Positions 34,726-46,000 of a stretch of DNA of 64,000 bases are shown here, piece by piece. Under the pieces are notes generated by a model. It was given only the letters and a program-made list of their open reading frames with translations, was not told the origin of the DNA and ran no database searches. Within the stretch, counting starts at the first letter, position 1, and each line of letters starts with the position of its first letter. The stretch comes from Deltaproteobacteria bacterium (GTDB lineage Bacteria; Myxococcota_A; Polyangia; Polyangiales; Polyangiaceae): contig QJWJ01000179.1 of assembly GCA_003235365.1 (NCBI GenBank), positions 1 through 64,000 of the forward strand, in the 5' to 3' direction. The position numbers and the translations under genes were made by a program.

Positions 34726-35961
34726 ATGCGGCGCGTAGTGATTACAGGAGTTGGGTGCGTCAGCCCCAACGGGTTGGATGCGGAGTCGACTTGGTCGAGC
34801 TTGCTCGAGGGACGCAGCGGGATCGCTCCCATCGAAGGGTTCGACGCCTCGGCATTTGCGTCGCGGATAGCCGGCGAGTGCAAGGGGTTCGATCCGCTTC
34901 GGTTCATCGAGAAACGCAATCTCCGTGAAGGCGATCGCTTCATCCATTTGGCCATTGCCGCCAGTAGCATGGCCCTCGAAAACGCGGGCTTCGAGCCGAC
35001 GGAAGAGCAGAAGGAACGAGTTGGAACCTTGATCGGCGTCGGTCTGTACGGCGTCGGTCTGGTCGAAAGCACCCACCGCGTGTTGCTCGAGCGAGGGCCG
35101 GGGAAGATTTCCCCCTACTTCATGCCGGCGATGCTCGCGAATCTGGCTCCTGGGCAAGTCTCGATGCGCTACGGTTTCAAAGGGCCGTGCTACACGCATA
35201 CCAGCGCGTGCGCGTCCGGCGCTCATGCGATTGCGGATGCCGCTCGGTTGATCCGTAGCGGCGAGATCGATGCCGCAGTCGCGGGTGGGGCCGAGGCGGC
35301 GGTCACGCCATTGGGCGTTTCCGGGTTCACGGCGATGCGTGCACTTTCAACCCGCAACGATGCTCCAGAGGCGGCGAGTCGTCCTTTCGACGCGGATCGC
35401 GACGGTTTCGTGATCGCTGAAGGCGCGGGGATCTTGGTCTTGGAAGAGCGCGATGCGGCGATCGCTCGCGGCGCGAACGTCATTGCTGAGCTGTTGGGTT
35501 CTGGAGCGACGGCAGATGCCTACCACCTCACGAAGCCCGCTCCGGGAGGCGAAGGCGCGCGTCGAGCAATGAGCCTGGCGTTGAAGAGCGCTCGTGTCGA
35601 TCCGGAATGTGTGGACTACGTCAATGCACACGGGACGTCGACCGGGTTTGGTGATTTGCAAGAGTGCCATGCCATTCGCAAGGCTGTCGGCACGCCGTGG
35701 GTGTCGAGCACCAAGAGCATGACCGGGCACCTACTGGGTGCCGCGGGGGGCCTCGAGGCGGTGCTGTGCTCGCTGGCGATTCGCGATGGTCGGGTCCCAC
35801 CGACCATCAATTTGGACCGAGTCGATCCGGAGATCGCCGCGTTGGACATCGATTTCGTCCCGGCCGCCGCGCGGGAGCGGCGACTGCAGGTGGTGCTGTC
35901 CAACTCATTTGGCTTTGGCGGAACCAACTGCGCGCTGTTGTTCGGCGCTCCCGATCGCTGA
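34726..35961 (+). CDS. fabF: Beta-ketoacyl-ACP synthase II type enzyme
   Basis: 411 residues, the normal length for FabF. It condenses acyl-ACP with malonyl-ACP in fatty-acid or related chain elongation. The catalytic Cys162 sits in TSACASG, His302 in NAHGTSTGFGD, Lys330 and His335 in KSMTGHLLGAAGG, and the FGFGGTN glycine loop is near the C-terminus; all are intact. No acpP, fabG or fabD lies nearby, so it is a lone ketosynthase and could serve a specialised pathway; the symbol is given by similarity to FabF only. The ribosome binding site is weak (GACAAAATG). Confidence 0.85.
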   Translation: MRRVVITGVGCVSPNGLDAESTWSSLLEGRSGIAPIEGFDASAFASRIAGECKGFDPLRFIEKRNLREGDRFIHLAIAASSMALENAGFEPTEEQKERVGTLIGVGLYGVGLVESTHRVLLERGPGKISPYFMPAMLANLAPGQVSMRYGFKGPCYTHTSACASGAHAIADAARLIRSGEIDAAVAGGAEAAVTPLGVSGFTAMRALSTRNDAPEAASRPFDADRDGFVIAEGAGILVLEERDAAIARGANVIAELLGSGATADAYHLTKPAPGGEGARRAMSLALKSARVDPECVDYVNAHGTSTGFGDLQECHAIRKAVGTPWVSSTKSMTGHLLGAAGGLEAVLCSLAIRDGRVPPTINLDRVDPEIAALDIDFVPAAARERRLQVVLSNSFGFGGTNCALLFGAPDR

Positions 35962-36015
35962 TCCAGAATGGTCGAGCGCGAGCGGTGGCGCCCGACCGTC
36001 AATCTGTCGAGGTGT

Positions 36016-36309
36016 TCAACCGCCGTCCGTGCTGGCGGGATTCGTGGCGGGGGCGCTCGCCGTCGTGGTGGTGGACGGTGCCGTGGGCGAAGTGGTGTTC
36101 GCGCTCGAAGGGACTGCCGGAGTCGTCGATGTGCCGGTGGCGTTGGGTTTGGGTTGAGCGCCTGCGTCTTGTACGAAGTCGTATCGACTGTAGTCGTCGA
36201 GGCACGCGCCACAGGCCAGACCCGAAAGGCAGATGGCGAGCACCGTCCAACGCGCAGCCAGATTCAAACGACGGTTCGTATCGACGATTGGGGAGTGTTT
36301 GCTACGCAT
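36016..36309 (-). CDS. Small putative lipoprotein of the pseudokinase operon
   Basis: 97 residues. A hydrophobic N-terminal segment (about 18-33) ends in LACGAC, possibly a lipobox, then a YDFVQDAG stretch and a 50-residue Thr/Ser/Pro/Ala linker with no folded domain. The start at 36309 is only 3 bases after the stop of the TPR/PEGA-like protein, so it is probably co-translated with it. It may be a small anchor or spacer in the envelope; no family. Confidence 0.5.
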   Translation of the reverse strand: MRSKHSPIVDTNRRLNLAARWTVLAICLSGLACGACLDDYSRYDFVQDAGAQPKPNATGTSTTPAVPSSANTTSPTAPSTTTTASAPATNPASTDGG

Positions 36310-36312
36310 CGT

Positions 36313-37428
36313 TCAGAACGTCCCCGCAATGGCAACTCGATTTGGCCCGAGCAGCAACCCGGCCGTCTTTTCCTTGGGCTTGGCTGCTTTGGGTGACTCC
36401 GCTTTGGGTGACTCTACTGCCAGCTCCGTACTGGGGCTGGAGTCGCTGAGGAAGAAGTACACTCCGGCGACGAGCCCCACGACGCCGATTGCGCCGCTGA
36501 CGTTGGCGTAGGTCTGGTAGGCGCGTCCATTCTCCGCCACGTCGCGCAGCGACTCAGGGCATCGGGTGCCAATGCATTCGCTCTGTAGTTGGTCGTGGGC
36601 CCTGACGGCGAGCAGCCCGAACACGGTGAAACCAATGACGCCCGCGGCGCCAACGCCGATGCCGGTCCAGCCGAGCGTGCTGCGCGCAACGCCGGGATCT
36701 TCGCGCATTGGCGCCGCCGAAGCGGGTGCCGCGACGGGTGCGGGGGCGGCGGTTCTCGTTGGTGCGTCGATCGCCAACTCTGCTCGACTGCGTTGTCCCG
36801 GTTGAAGATCGACGGTCACGCGTTTCGTTTCGCCATTGGACAGCTTCAGTTCCAACGTGTTGGGCCCCGGCTGTAGGATGAGGGGAGACCGCCACTGGTC
36901 GGGGGGCAGTGGTTGCCCGCCGAGCGTGACCTCGGCACCGACGTCGAGTTCCACGATCGATACCTGCTTGGTGACCTTGTCGAGTTCGGCCTGGGCGGCC
37001 TTCGCCGTGTTCTCGTACTTGGACGCGCCTCGCGCGAGCGTCTGTGCCTCGTCGAGCGTTGCCGTCAACTCGTGGTATGCCTCGGTATAGCGCTTCAGTT
37101 CCACGAGGCAGCGCGCGATCATCAGCCGCGTGTTGGGGCTCGACACCTTGCTGTAGGATACGCGGAACATTTCGAGCGCCTCATCGAACTTGCTCTCTTT
37201 GAACAGGTCGATGCCCTCGGTGAGTTGCTTCTTGGCGTTTTCCTTTTGCCGCTTCGAAGCAACTTCGATAGGGACGGCTTCGTCCGAATCCTCCTCCTCC
37301 GCCGCGTGCACCGTTGGCGTCAGTGTCGCCCCAATGGCGAGACCGAACAGGGCTTTTCGGAGCAATGAGCCCACACGGGAACGCTGGCTAGTACGTTCGT
37401 GGGGCGTCTCGCGTCGTCGATACGTCAT
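36313..37428 (-). CDS. Periplasm-facing TPR and PEGA-like protein, two C-terminal helices
   Basis: 371 residues, starting 6 bases after the pseudokinase stop. A signal peptide (ending VHA) is followed by two TPR-like helical repeats at about 60-125 (AKKQLTEGIDLFKESK, IARCLVELKRYTEAYHEL), a PEGA-like beta domain at about 150-215 (DVGAEVTLGGQPL, NTLELKLSNGE), an Ala/Pro linker and two hydrophobic helices near 240-265 and 300-322. The tail is basic. PEGA domains are typical of surface or envelope proteins and often accompany Ser/Thr kinases in myxobacteria (general knowledge). It probably works with the pseudokinase upstream. Confidence 0.78.
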   Translation of the reverse strand: MTYRRRETPHERTSQRSRVGSLLRKALFGLAIGATLTPTVHAAEEEDSDEAVPIEVASKRQKENAKKQLTEGIDLFKESKFDEALEMFRVSYSKVSSPNTRLMIARCLVELKRYTEAYHELTATLDEAQTLARGASKYENTAKAAQAELDKVTKQVSIVELDVGAEVTLGGQPLPPDQWRSPLILQPGPNTLELKLSNGETKRVTVDLQPGQRSRAELAIDAPTRTAAPAPVAAPASAAPMREDPGVARSTLGWTGIGVGAAGVIGFTVFGLLAVRAHDQLQSECIGTRCPESLRDVAENGRAYQTYANVSGAIGVVGLVAGVYFFLSDSSPSTELAVESPKAESPKAAKPKEKTAGLLLGPNRVAIAGTF

Positions 37429-37434
37429 TTATCC

Positions 37435-39756
37435 TCACAGATCGCTTGGAATGAATCCGCTGCCGGACTTCTTCTGCTTCTTCGGCTTGGGTCGGCGCAC
37501 GACCGGCGCCTGTTTGGGCGTTGCGGCTACTGGCGCGGGCGTCGTCGCAGCGGTGTCGAGTGGCGGTGGGTCGCTGCTTGCCTCGGGGGCAGCGCTGTCT
37601 GATGGGCTTGGTTCGTCGTCTGCTGCCTCAGTCTCCTCTTGCGCGAGGGCTTCGGCCGAGTCGGCTGGAGCCGTTTCAGCGCTCGTGTCAGGCGCAGCCG
37701 CGGTATCCGCAGGTTCTACGCTCGCGCTTGGGGCGGCCGGAGCCTGCGTGGTCGGCTGAGCCGAAACGGCGGGTTCGGGATCGGGTTCAGGTGCTGTGGT
37801 TCCTGCAACGGCCGGCGGCGCAGCGCCTTCATCCGGCGCCGCAGGCGTTTCGGCGACGGGTCGCAACAACAGGACAACCAACAGGACGGCGAGGGTAACC
37901 GTACAGCCGGCGAAAAACCAAGTCACTGCCGGCCAAGAGCGCGAACGCGGGTCCACTGCGGGGTGAGCTGCGGCCTGCTGCGACGGGCTACCCAACGCGT
38001 TGGGTGCTGTCATCGCGCTGGAGGCCGCCATCGCATCGAGGGTGGCGACTGGGGACGCTGTTGGTTCGTACCCCTGAACCGGCGAGTGTGCAGGAGCAAC
38101 CGCTGGGGTTGGCGCCTGCATCGGGTCGGGTCCCGGGGGTTCGGTGGCGATGTCCGCTGGGGAAAGCACCAACCTCGTCGGGGGGGGATCGCCCACGGGC
38201 CCGGTTGGTGGCGTGAGCCTCTGGGTGATCTCCTGGCTGACCTCTTCGGCGTGGGCGGCGTCGTTGGCGACGGTTGGTTCGTTCCGTCCCAAGTTCGACA
38301 GCAAGCTCGGATCCAGTTTGCTCTGCCAGTTCTGTGTCGGTTCCTCCTCCGAGTCGGCGGGTATCGACGGGAGTTCGCGCGGGTCGGGGGGCGGCGGTGC
38401 GACTTTGCCGAAGGTGACGAGACCCGCTTTGGGCGCCAGGGTAGGCGCATCGTCGGCATCGCGATCTGGCTCCGGTTTCGGTGGACTCGGCAGTGGAGCA
38501 ATCGGACGGGGCGCCTGGACGACCGCTGCGCTGGACTGCGCCGAGGTTCGACTGGCCGCAGTAGGTGAACTTGATAGTGAGACCGGCTCGGCGAGCGCGA
38601 CGGGGGCGGGTAGGACGCGAGGCGCAGTGCTTGTCTTGCGCGCGGAGTCTCCTCCGCCGGCAAGGGGCGGAGCAATGCCGAGCAGCGTCTTGTTGGCATT
38701 GGCGGCCGTCTTGCGAGGCAGTTTCGCTTTGGTGGGCTGCGGGGGGGGCTTTTCGCCCGCGGATCGCCGCTTCTTTGTCGTTTGCTTCGCCGCTGGCCGC
38801 TCCTTCTTCAGGATGTCGGCGATGTGGGCCATCGTGGAATTTTCGGTCGCCGCGCGCTGGCTCTTGAGATGTGCAGCGGCCAACGATTCGACGAACTGTG
38901 CCACGGCTTTGGCAGGTGCGATGCTGACGCCGCAGTTGCGCAGCGCTTCAGCAAAGGTCTGCGCGGATTCGAAGCGTTCGAACGGGTCGAGCGACAGCGC
39001 TCCTTCCACGGCGCTGCGCAGCGGCGCGTTGAGATCTTCGCGTTCCCGCTGTCCGAGCGAGGGCAGCTTGCCTTCCAGCACCGCCTTCTTGATGCTCGAG
39101 GGACCGGTCACGTGCAGGCGACGATTGGCAAGCATCTCCCACAGAATGCAGCCGATGGCGTAAACGTCGGTTCTCTCGTCGGCTTCCTCGTCGCGCCACT
39201 GTTCCGGGGCGACGTAGATTGCTCGCTCGGGCTTGAGCTGGAAGCTGTGGTCCGCCGACGCAGCGGCGGATACCAACGGGTTGAGCAAGCGGGTCGAACC
39301 ATCGGTTCCAACCAGCAGCGTGTCCGGTCCGATGCCGCCATGCAGGTGCATCGGGGCGAGGTCTTCGGTGTCCGAGCGCAACGCTGCGAGAGCTTCCAAC
39401 GCGTCGACGGCAATACGCAGGGCTACGTCGACCGGGAATAGTACCCGTTGGGAGCTCTTGAGGCGGAAGAGCGCGCTCAGAGGCTGGCCCTCGACGAAGT
39501 CGTCGATCAGGGCGAAGGACGTCTTCTCGAACACGACGTCCGCGCAACGCGCCGTGCCCCGTGACTGGACCTCCAACGCCTCCCACGCCGCCTCGCTCAG
39601 CGTGTCGCGCGTTTCCGGGTCGGCATCGGCGTCGAGTTCGATGACTCGTCCCATGGCGAGCAGCGACTGCCCCTCGTGGTCGAATCGCATGACCCACAAT
39701 GGTCCGAGGAAGCCTCTGTCCAAACGCCTGACAAGTTCATACCGACCAACTCGCAC
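37435..39756 (-). CDS. Transmembrane Ser/Thr pseudokinase
   Basis: 773 residues from a GTG at 39756. The kinase fold is clear (YELVRRLDRG at the N-terminus, YVAPEQW at 181-187, DVYAIGCILWEML at 197-209), but the catalytic residues are gone: the beta-3 Lys position reads LLAMGRVI, HRD is HGG (139-141) and DFG is NPL (159-161). It should not phosphorylate. Residues about 285-610 are Pro/Ala/Lys-rich linker, with a membrane helix at about 612-634 and a 139-residue Ala/Pro/Glu/Asp-rich tail that would lie in the periplasm. It heads an operon with the TPR/PEGA-like protein and a small lipoprotein. A scaffolding or sensing role is inferred. Confidence 0.87.
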   Translation of the reverse strand: MRVGRYELVRRLDRGFLGPLWVMRFDHEGQSLLAMGRVIELDADADPETRDTLSEAAWEALEVQSRGTARCADVVFEKTSFALIDDFVEGQPLSALFRLKSSQRVLFPVDVALRIAVDALEALAALRSDTEDLAPMHLHGGIGPDTLLVGTDGSTRLLNPLVSAAASADHSFQLKPERAIYVAPEQWRDEEADERTDVYAIGCILWEMLANRRLHVTGPSSIKKAVLEGKLPSLGQREREDLNAPLRSAVEGALSLDPFERFESAQTFAEALRNCGVSIAPAKAVAQFVESLAAAHLKSQRAATENSTMAHIADILKKERPAAKQTTKKRRSAGEKPPPQPTKAKLPRKTAANANKTLLGIAPPLAGGGDSARKTSTAPRVLPAPVALAEPVSLSSSPTAASRTSAQSSAAVVQAPRPIAPLPSPPKPEPDRDADDAPTLAPKAGLVTFGKVAPPPPDPRELPSIPADSEEEPTQNWQSKLDPSLLSNLGRNEPTVANDAAHAEEVSQEITQRLTPPTGPVGDPPPTRLVLSPADIATEPPGPDPMQAPTPAVAPAHSPVQGYEPTASPVATLDAMAASSAMTAPNALGSPSQQAAAHPAVDPRSRSWPAVTWFFAGCTVTLAVLLVVLLLRPVAETPAAPDEGAAPPAVAGTTAPEPDPEPAVSAQPTTQAPAAPSASVEPADTAAAPDTSAETAPADSAEALAQEETEAADDEPSPSDSAAPEASSDPPPLDTAATTPAPVAATPKQAPVVRRPKPKKQKKSGSGFIPSDL

Positions 39757-40087
39757 GATGTGTTCTTTCGCTTTCAGTTTCGGGCAATTCCGTTTGCCCG
39801 ACGGGGTTCAACGAAGCTGTTGCCTCAACTTTATGAACCGATTGAGAACAAAGCCCGTAGTCCCGGGGAGAAAGTCATCGTGGCTTCAACCACACTGTTA
39901 CTTCGTGAGGATGAACGCCACTTGGGCCCACAGTGTGCGTGCTCCCGCGCAACGCGATGCGCCACGGGACGTCGGGTGCTACACGTCGCTGATGCATCGC
40001 CGCGGCGAATGATCAGCCGGCCGCAGCACCCGCTGATGCGCACCCGAGGTGAGCACTCGCGTCGACGTTTCCGTGGGGCCTGAAGCC
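39757..40087. promoter_or_regulatory. Intergenic region with a hairpin upstream of the pseudokinase
   Basis: About 330 bases between the pseudokinase start and the end of the giant TPR gene, both on the minus strand. A perfect 7-bp stem, CGGGCAA-TTCCGT-TTGCCCG, at 39781-39800 lies 25-45 bases upstream of the pseudokinase start codon. It could be an operator or a leader hairpin. No gene is seen here. Confidence 0.4.
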
Positions 40088-43000
40088 TCAGCGGGGCACG
40101 CCGAGGTGCTCGAGAAATTCCCGCGCCAACTGGTAGTCCGGATCGGCGGTCAAGGCACGCTTGGCAAGCAATGCGGCTTTGCGCGTGTCGCCCCGAAGGG
40201 CAGAGATTTGTCCTTGGCGAAGGTAGGCCTCGGCGCGGCTCATCGGGCACTCTTCCTTCAGCAGAGTCACCAGCTGCAAGGCTTTGAGAGCACTATCGTA
40301 GTCTTCACGCTCGATGGCGAAGAGCGCGAGTTCACTCGCGACGACACCATTCTTGCGGTCGCTTTGAAGCGCCGCGTCGAGCCAGGCGAAACGACCCTCG
40401 TCGTCCTCGGCGATTTGAGCAACTTGCGCCATGCCGTACTGCAACTCGGCCAGCTCCGGCGAGCGACGCTTGCCATGGGCTTTGATCGCCTCACCGAGAA
40501 TCGCACAGGCTCCTTCGATGTCGCCATGGAGGGTGAGCGCGCGCGCCAGGCCCAGCGTGGCTCGATGATCACCCGTCTTGATGCGCAGGGCTTCCTCCAG
40601 CGCTCGTACGGCTTCCGGATGAGGTTCGCCGGTGTTGACCAGTAGTTCACCCGCGTCCAGCAAGAAGCGATAGCGACGGTCCATGTCGTCCGTCTTCGCC
40701 GCATTGTTGAGTAGCATCGAGGCCAGTTCGTGGTGTGCGCCAGCCGCTTCGTATGCCGTCCGCAATTGGCGGCCCACGCGCTCGTCTTCAGGTGATTCGG
40801 CGTAGAGCTGTTCGAGTACACTTCGCGCTTGGAGCGGAGTCCCGAGTCGTTCTTGCGCTTCGGCGAACTTCAATCCAGCCGTGATCTTGCCTTCCCCCGG
40901 CTCGGCGAGTTCGAACAGCTTGAGTGCGGCCGTCGCTGCGGCCTCCCAATCCTCCAGCTGCTCCGCCAATTCAGAGTAGCGTAGGGCTGCATCCTTGTCC
41001 CGCGGGTGTGCCTCTACCCATAGTGCCAGCGTGACGATCGCGTCGTGGGCCCTACTCAAGGAAGGCAGCAACTCGGACAACCGAAGGACCGCGCTGCGTT
41101 CCGTCGATTCCTCGCCCTTCGACGAGCTGAGGTAGCGTTGTCGTTCCAACAGCTCGGCGAGCTGCTCTTCGCAATCGGGTCGACCTCGGTTGATTGCCGT
41201 GTCCAGATCCAAGATGGCCTCCTGGGTGACACGAAGGCTGTTCTGGTCCAGCCGCCCGCGGGCGACCGCGCGCAGGTAGTGTAGAACTGGGAGGTCCTGT
41301 TCGGGGAGGCGCGGGTCTTCGATTGCCGTCGTCAGTGCGAGTGCCGCCTGGTCCGCGCGCCCGGAGGTGGTCAGGTGCGTGGTGAGCGGCTCCAGAATGG
41401 ACACCGCGATCGGGTCCAAGGCCAACGCCTTGAGCAGCACATCCCCTGCGGCGAAGGCATCGTAGAGCTGCTGATCGTAGATTGTCGCGGCTTCGAGGTA
41501 GCGCGGGATTGCTGCTGCCGGCTCGCTTCGGTGATCGGCGTCCAACACCAGCAGCTCTACGAGGGGCCCCCAATGGTCGCGTTCGCGGTACCAGGCCTCG
41601 AGTCGCTCGCGCAGGAACGTGTTGGTAGGATCAGACCGGAACCCGAGCTCCATTGCGCGTTCCTCGCCCGCTTCGTCGCCCAGGCGAGAACGCAGGTCGG
41701 CGAGTTCCACGGCGAGACCTCCCACGCGGTCGCGGTTCTCGGCCGGGATGAGGCTCTCGAGGAGGTTTGCCCGTTCACTCTCTTCAGAACCCGGCAGCAG
41801 GCGCAGCACTGCATTGATCAGCTCGCGATTGTTGCGCACTGCGGACTGAGCGTCTCGGAACACGGCCAAGGCCTCTTCCACTTCGCCGGCGGCTTCTCGG
41901 ATTTCACCCAAGCGGAGCGCGTAGCGAACGATGGCCTCGTCGTCGCCGGTGTCGATGGCGTCGGAGAGTGCCTGGGACAACAGCTGCTGCATTTCCGGGA
42001 TGCGCTGCTGTTTTTCGAGCAAGTCGATCAACAGGTGCGTCGCCTCCTTGCCGGCGGTCCCTTCGTCGATTGATGCGCGCAACGCTTGCTCGGCTTCTTC
42101 GAGTTGGCCTGCATCGATCATCAGGCGCAGGCGCTCGAGGCGCAACGCTCGACGCTCGTCGTCGCCGGGGGCGTGCTCCTCAGCACGGCTCAGGCATGCT
42201 TGCAATTTGTCGACGTCGTTGTTTCGCCGGTAAATCCCCACCAGCGGCTTCCACGCGCGCGCGTCGGCCGGGAAGGATTCGGCGATCCCTTCGTACAATT
42301 CGGCGGCCCGTGCCGCTTCTCCCATCTTCTGATCGAGCAGCTCGCCCAGTTTCAACTGGAGGTCCAAGCGCTTCTTCTTGGGGGTTGCATCGATTGCTTC
42401 GCTGAGCAGCCGCTCTGCATCGGCATACTGTTCACTTGCCAGTTTCAGGTCAGACAGTTGCACCAGCGCCCAAACGACATCGGACAGTTGGTCCAGTTCA
42501 CGTGCGACGTCGATGGTACGCCGCAACAGCAAGCCGAGCTTCTCGGTGTCTCCCTGCTCGCCGAACAGCTTGACCGCTTCTTCTAGGCGGGGGAGGTCGG
42601 GGGTGGCCCCCGTGCCCCGGTGGAATAGCGCGAGCGACAAGGCCGTTCGATCATCGGCGTCGCGCGCGAGCTGTTCGAGCTGCTCCAACATCGCTTCCGT
42701 CGGAGCTACGACTTCGACCGCCGTCGTCAGAATGGCGATCGCGCGTTCGGGTTGTGAATCGAGCTCGAGTGCCTTGGCCAGCCGCTCCGCGCCGTTCTCT
42801 CGCCCTGCCGCGCTGCACAGTTCGATCTCTGCCAGACGGTACATCGCGTCCGTCACGAGCGCGGCGTCTTGGACGTCGCTCGCGTGTTCGACGAAGCGCT
42901 GCAGCGCCAGGGTCAAACCGTGAATGTCGCCGGTCTGCTCGTGGATTCGGTGCAGGGCATTGAACGTCGCTTCGGGTTGTTCGCCGGTGATCTGCGCACG

Positions 43001-46000
43001 TTCGTAGAAGTTGGCGGCACTGTTCGAATCACCCCGCGATTCAGCGTCTTGGCCGAGGCGCAACCACAGTTGGCAGGCGACCGCCGGGCCCTCTTCCGCG
43101 AGTTGTTCGGCAAGCTCCACGATCGCGTGGCGGAAGCGCTCCTGCGCGCCCGTCTCTTCGGCGAGTTTGGCAGCGGCTTCGAGCGCCTTCTCGTCCGTCG
43201 GATCGAGAGAAACGAGACTCAGTCGCAGGTCGAGCGCCTCTTCGGCGCGCCCGAGATGCGTCAGCACCTCGGCTCGGTCGGACGTCAACGCCCGTTCTTC
43301 TTCGGGCGTGCTGATGCGCGCCTGCCGGCGTTGCAGCGCTTGGTGCAGCAGCTCCCATTCACCCGCTTCACGCAGCGTCTGCTCCAACACCGCGGCTTCG
43401 GCCGGGTGCTCCGACTTCTCCAGTGCCGAATCGAGCAGGTCGCGCGCGCGCTCCTGATCCTGCTTCTCGTTGGCGATCTTGTACAGCTCGTAGAGGATGG
43501 CGCTCTCCCCCTCTGGGGCTGGCTCGGAGCCATCGACGGTGACGCCGGCAGTCGGAGCCGTTGGACCGCGTCCGACCAACAGCAACAGCGCACGGTATGC
43601 GGTTTCTGCCCGCTCCAACTCGCCCTTTTCTCTGGCGACGTCGCCGAGGGTGCGCAGGATCAAGGCATCGCCGCGAGCGATGTTCGACGCTGCGTCGAGA
43701 TGCTCCAATGCCGCATCGAGTTGTCCCTCGGCGCGATCGATCAGCGCCATCTGGAAATGGACGCGAGCGCGTTCTGGTGTTCTGCGACGGCCGAACTCTT
43801 CGAGCAGCGCGCTGAGCAGATCACGGGCCTCGGGTAGCAAGCCGGCGAGGCGCGATGCTTCGCCGAGCCACAAACGCAGTTGGCGGTCTTCGGGGGCAAG
43901 CTTGACGGCTTGTCGCAGCAGAGGAACGGCGCCAGCGACGTCGTCGAGTTGTCGCCAACGCACTTGCGCGGCGCGCGACAGGTAATCGACCTTTTCTGGC
44001 GTGTGCTCGAGGAACGGTACGCCCTCGGCGAGCAAAGCGGCCAGCTCTGGCCACGCGTCGCGTGACTCCTGTAGCGAAACCAGCAGTGCGCGAACCCCGT
44101 GCGCAGCCGGATCTCGCTCGAGGCCCGCGTCGAGCACGCTGACCGCTTCGGTCACTTCACCGGCGGCGCGCAGCGCTTCGCCGAGCCGCACCAGCGTGAT
44201 TCTCCGCGCATCGGTGTCGTCTTGCGACGTCAACTGCAGCCGCTGCTTCAGCCAGAGAACCGCTTCGGGGAACTCTTCGCGCAGATTGTGAATGTCTGCC
44301 AGTGAATCCAAGACCGGACAGGTCGGCGAAAGCGCCACGGACTTTCGCAGTGCTTCGAGCCCTTTGTCGTCGTCGCGCAGCTCGGCGCGTGCCAAGTGTC
44401 CGGCGCGAGCGTACAGTTCAGACGCGCGTACGCCATCGCCGGCGTTGTTCACTTCGTCCGCCTGGTCGCAGAGGACCGTGTACAGATCCTTGGCGCGCTG
44501 GGCGCTCATCAACACTTCACTCAAGGCGTCGACGGTGCTGACGTGACCCGGCGTCTCTTGCAGGTTCTCCATCAGGCATTCGACGCGTTCACTGGCATTC
44601 GTCTTTTGCAGGCCGAGCACCCGCGCCAACTCCAGACGGACGTGGAGGCGTCGTTCCAGGGGACGCTTGCGCTCCAGCTCTCTGCGAAGCAGCGCTGCCA
44701 ATGGCGTCAGCTTGTTTTGCCCTTCGTACAGGTGCATCAACAGGTTGACGGTATCCAAGCGGTCCGGCGCTTCGCTCAAGACGTCTTCGCACAGGGCAAT
44801 TGCCGTGGCGTGCTGCTCGAGGTTGGCTGTCGCGATCACCGCCGCGCGGTGCTTGAGCGTCCAGAGCAGCTCCGGGTCGAACGGGATTTGCGCGGCATGC
44901 GTGAGTTGGACAAACGCCTCTTGATAATCTTCGGCGGCCGTCGCGATCTCGACGAGCCTGTCCACGCACCAAGCGGCGATCTCTGCGATGGCAGCGACCG
45001 GCTCCGCTTTGAGCTGTTTCTTCGCGGTGGCGAGCGTGTCGGTCAGGATTGGTTTGGCCAGCGCCGAGTCGCCGACGACCTCGAGTGCGACGTGGGCGGC
45101 TTCGTTGAGTTGCGGCAATGGATCATTCAGCAACTCGGATAGCTGGAGCAGACTGGTGACCAGATCGCGCGACGGAGCCACGCGCTGCAATTCCACGAGC
45201 AGCTCGAGGCTTGGGACTGCGCGGTGTTCTGCGACTGCCTCCTTGAGCAAGGCTTCGGCGAGATCGGCGGCCTCCCGCTCGCGGTACTGCCAGATCGCCA
45301 GTTGAAACTTGACGTCGTGGGATGTCTTGGGGGCGACGTCCTTCGTGTCGCGCAACGTCGCTTCCAGTTCGGCGAGGGCTTCGGTCCACGAGTTCATCTC
45401 GCGACAGATCGCCGTCCAGGCGAAAACCAATTCGGCGTGGACATCGCCGAGCGCCTTGGCCGATTCAATCAACGCCCACGAGGCATCGTGCCAGCGATGA
45501 ATGTGGCCGGCGCTACGAATGACGGATTGGGCTCCCTCCAGTTGGGCGTGATCCAGTTCGACGACGCGCCGATAAGACGAGAGCGCCTCACTCCAGTCCT
45601 GGAGCTTCTCCTCTTGGAGGCGGCCTTGCTCGGACAGTAGCTCGATCGTTCGCTGGGCATCGGCGCTGTGAATCAACGCACGCTGGTAGCCCACGACCGC
45701 CGACGTCCAATCGTCGGTGTCGTTGGCTAGGCGCAACAACTCGCTCTCCAAATTCACCGTGGGCAGGATGGAGAATGCGCGTTGGATGTGTGCGAGCGCT
45801 TCCGACGGTTGCTCAATCTGCTCTTCGCTGATGCGTGCTGCTTCGGTGAGGATCGTCTGCTTGGCAGTATCGTCGCGGGCGGCGTCGAGGCGAGTCTCGA
45901 GCATGTCGAGGATCTCCTGCCACTGCTCGCACGTGCGATAGGCCTTCGCCAGTGCCTCCGCGGCTGGCTCGCGCACGGCTTGGGTCACCAACAGCGAAAT

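Noticed and set aside
34726-35961. Ketosynthase motif HGTSTGFGD looked divergent from FabF
   Set aside because: The Gly-Phe variation is at the two variable positions of H-G-T-x-T-x-x-G-D, and Cys162, His302, Lys330 and His335 are intact, so no loss of function is implied.
42869-43837. 322-codon plus-strand frame
   Set aside because: Antisense to the TPR giant; reflects codon bias of a helical repeat protein.
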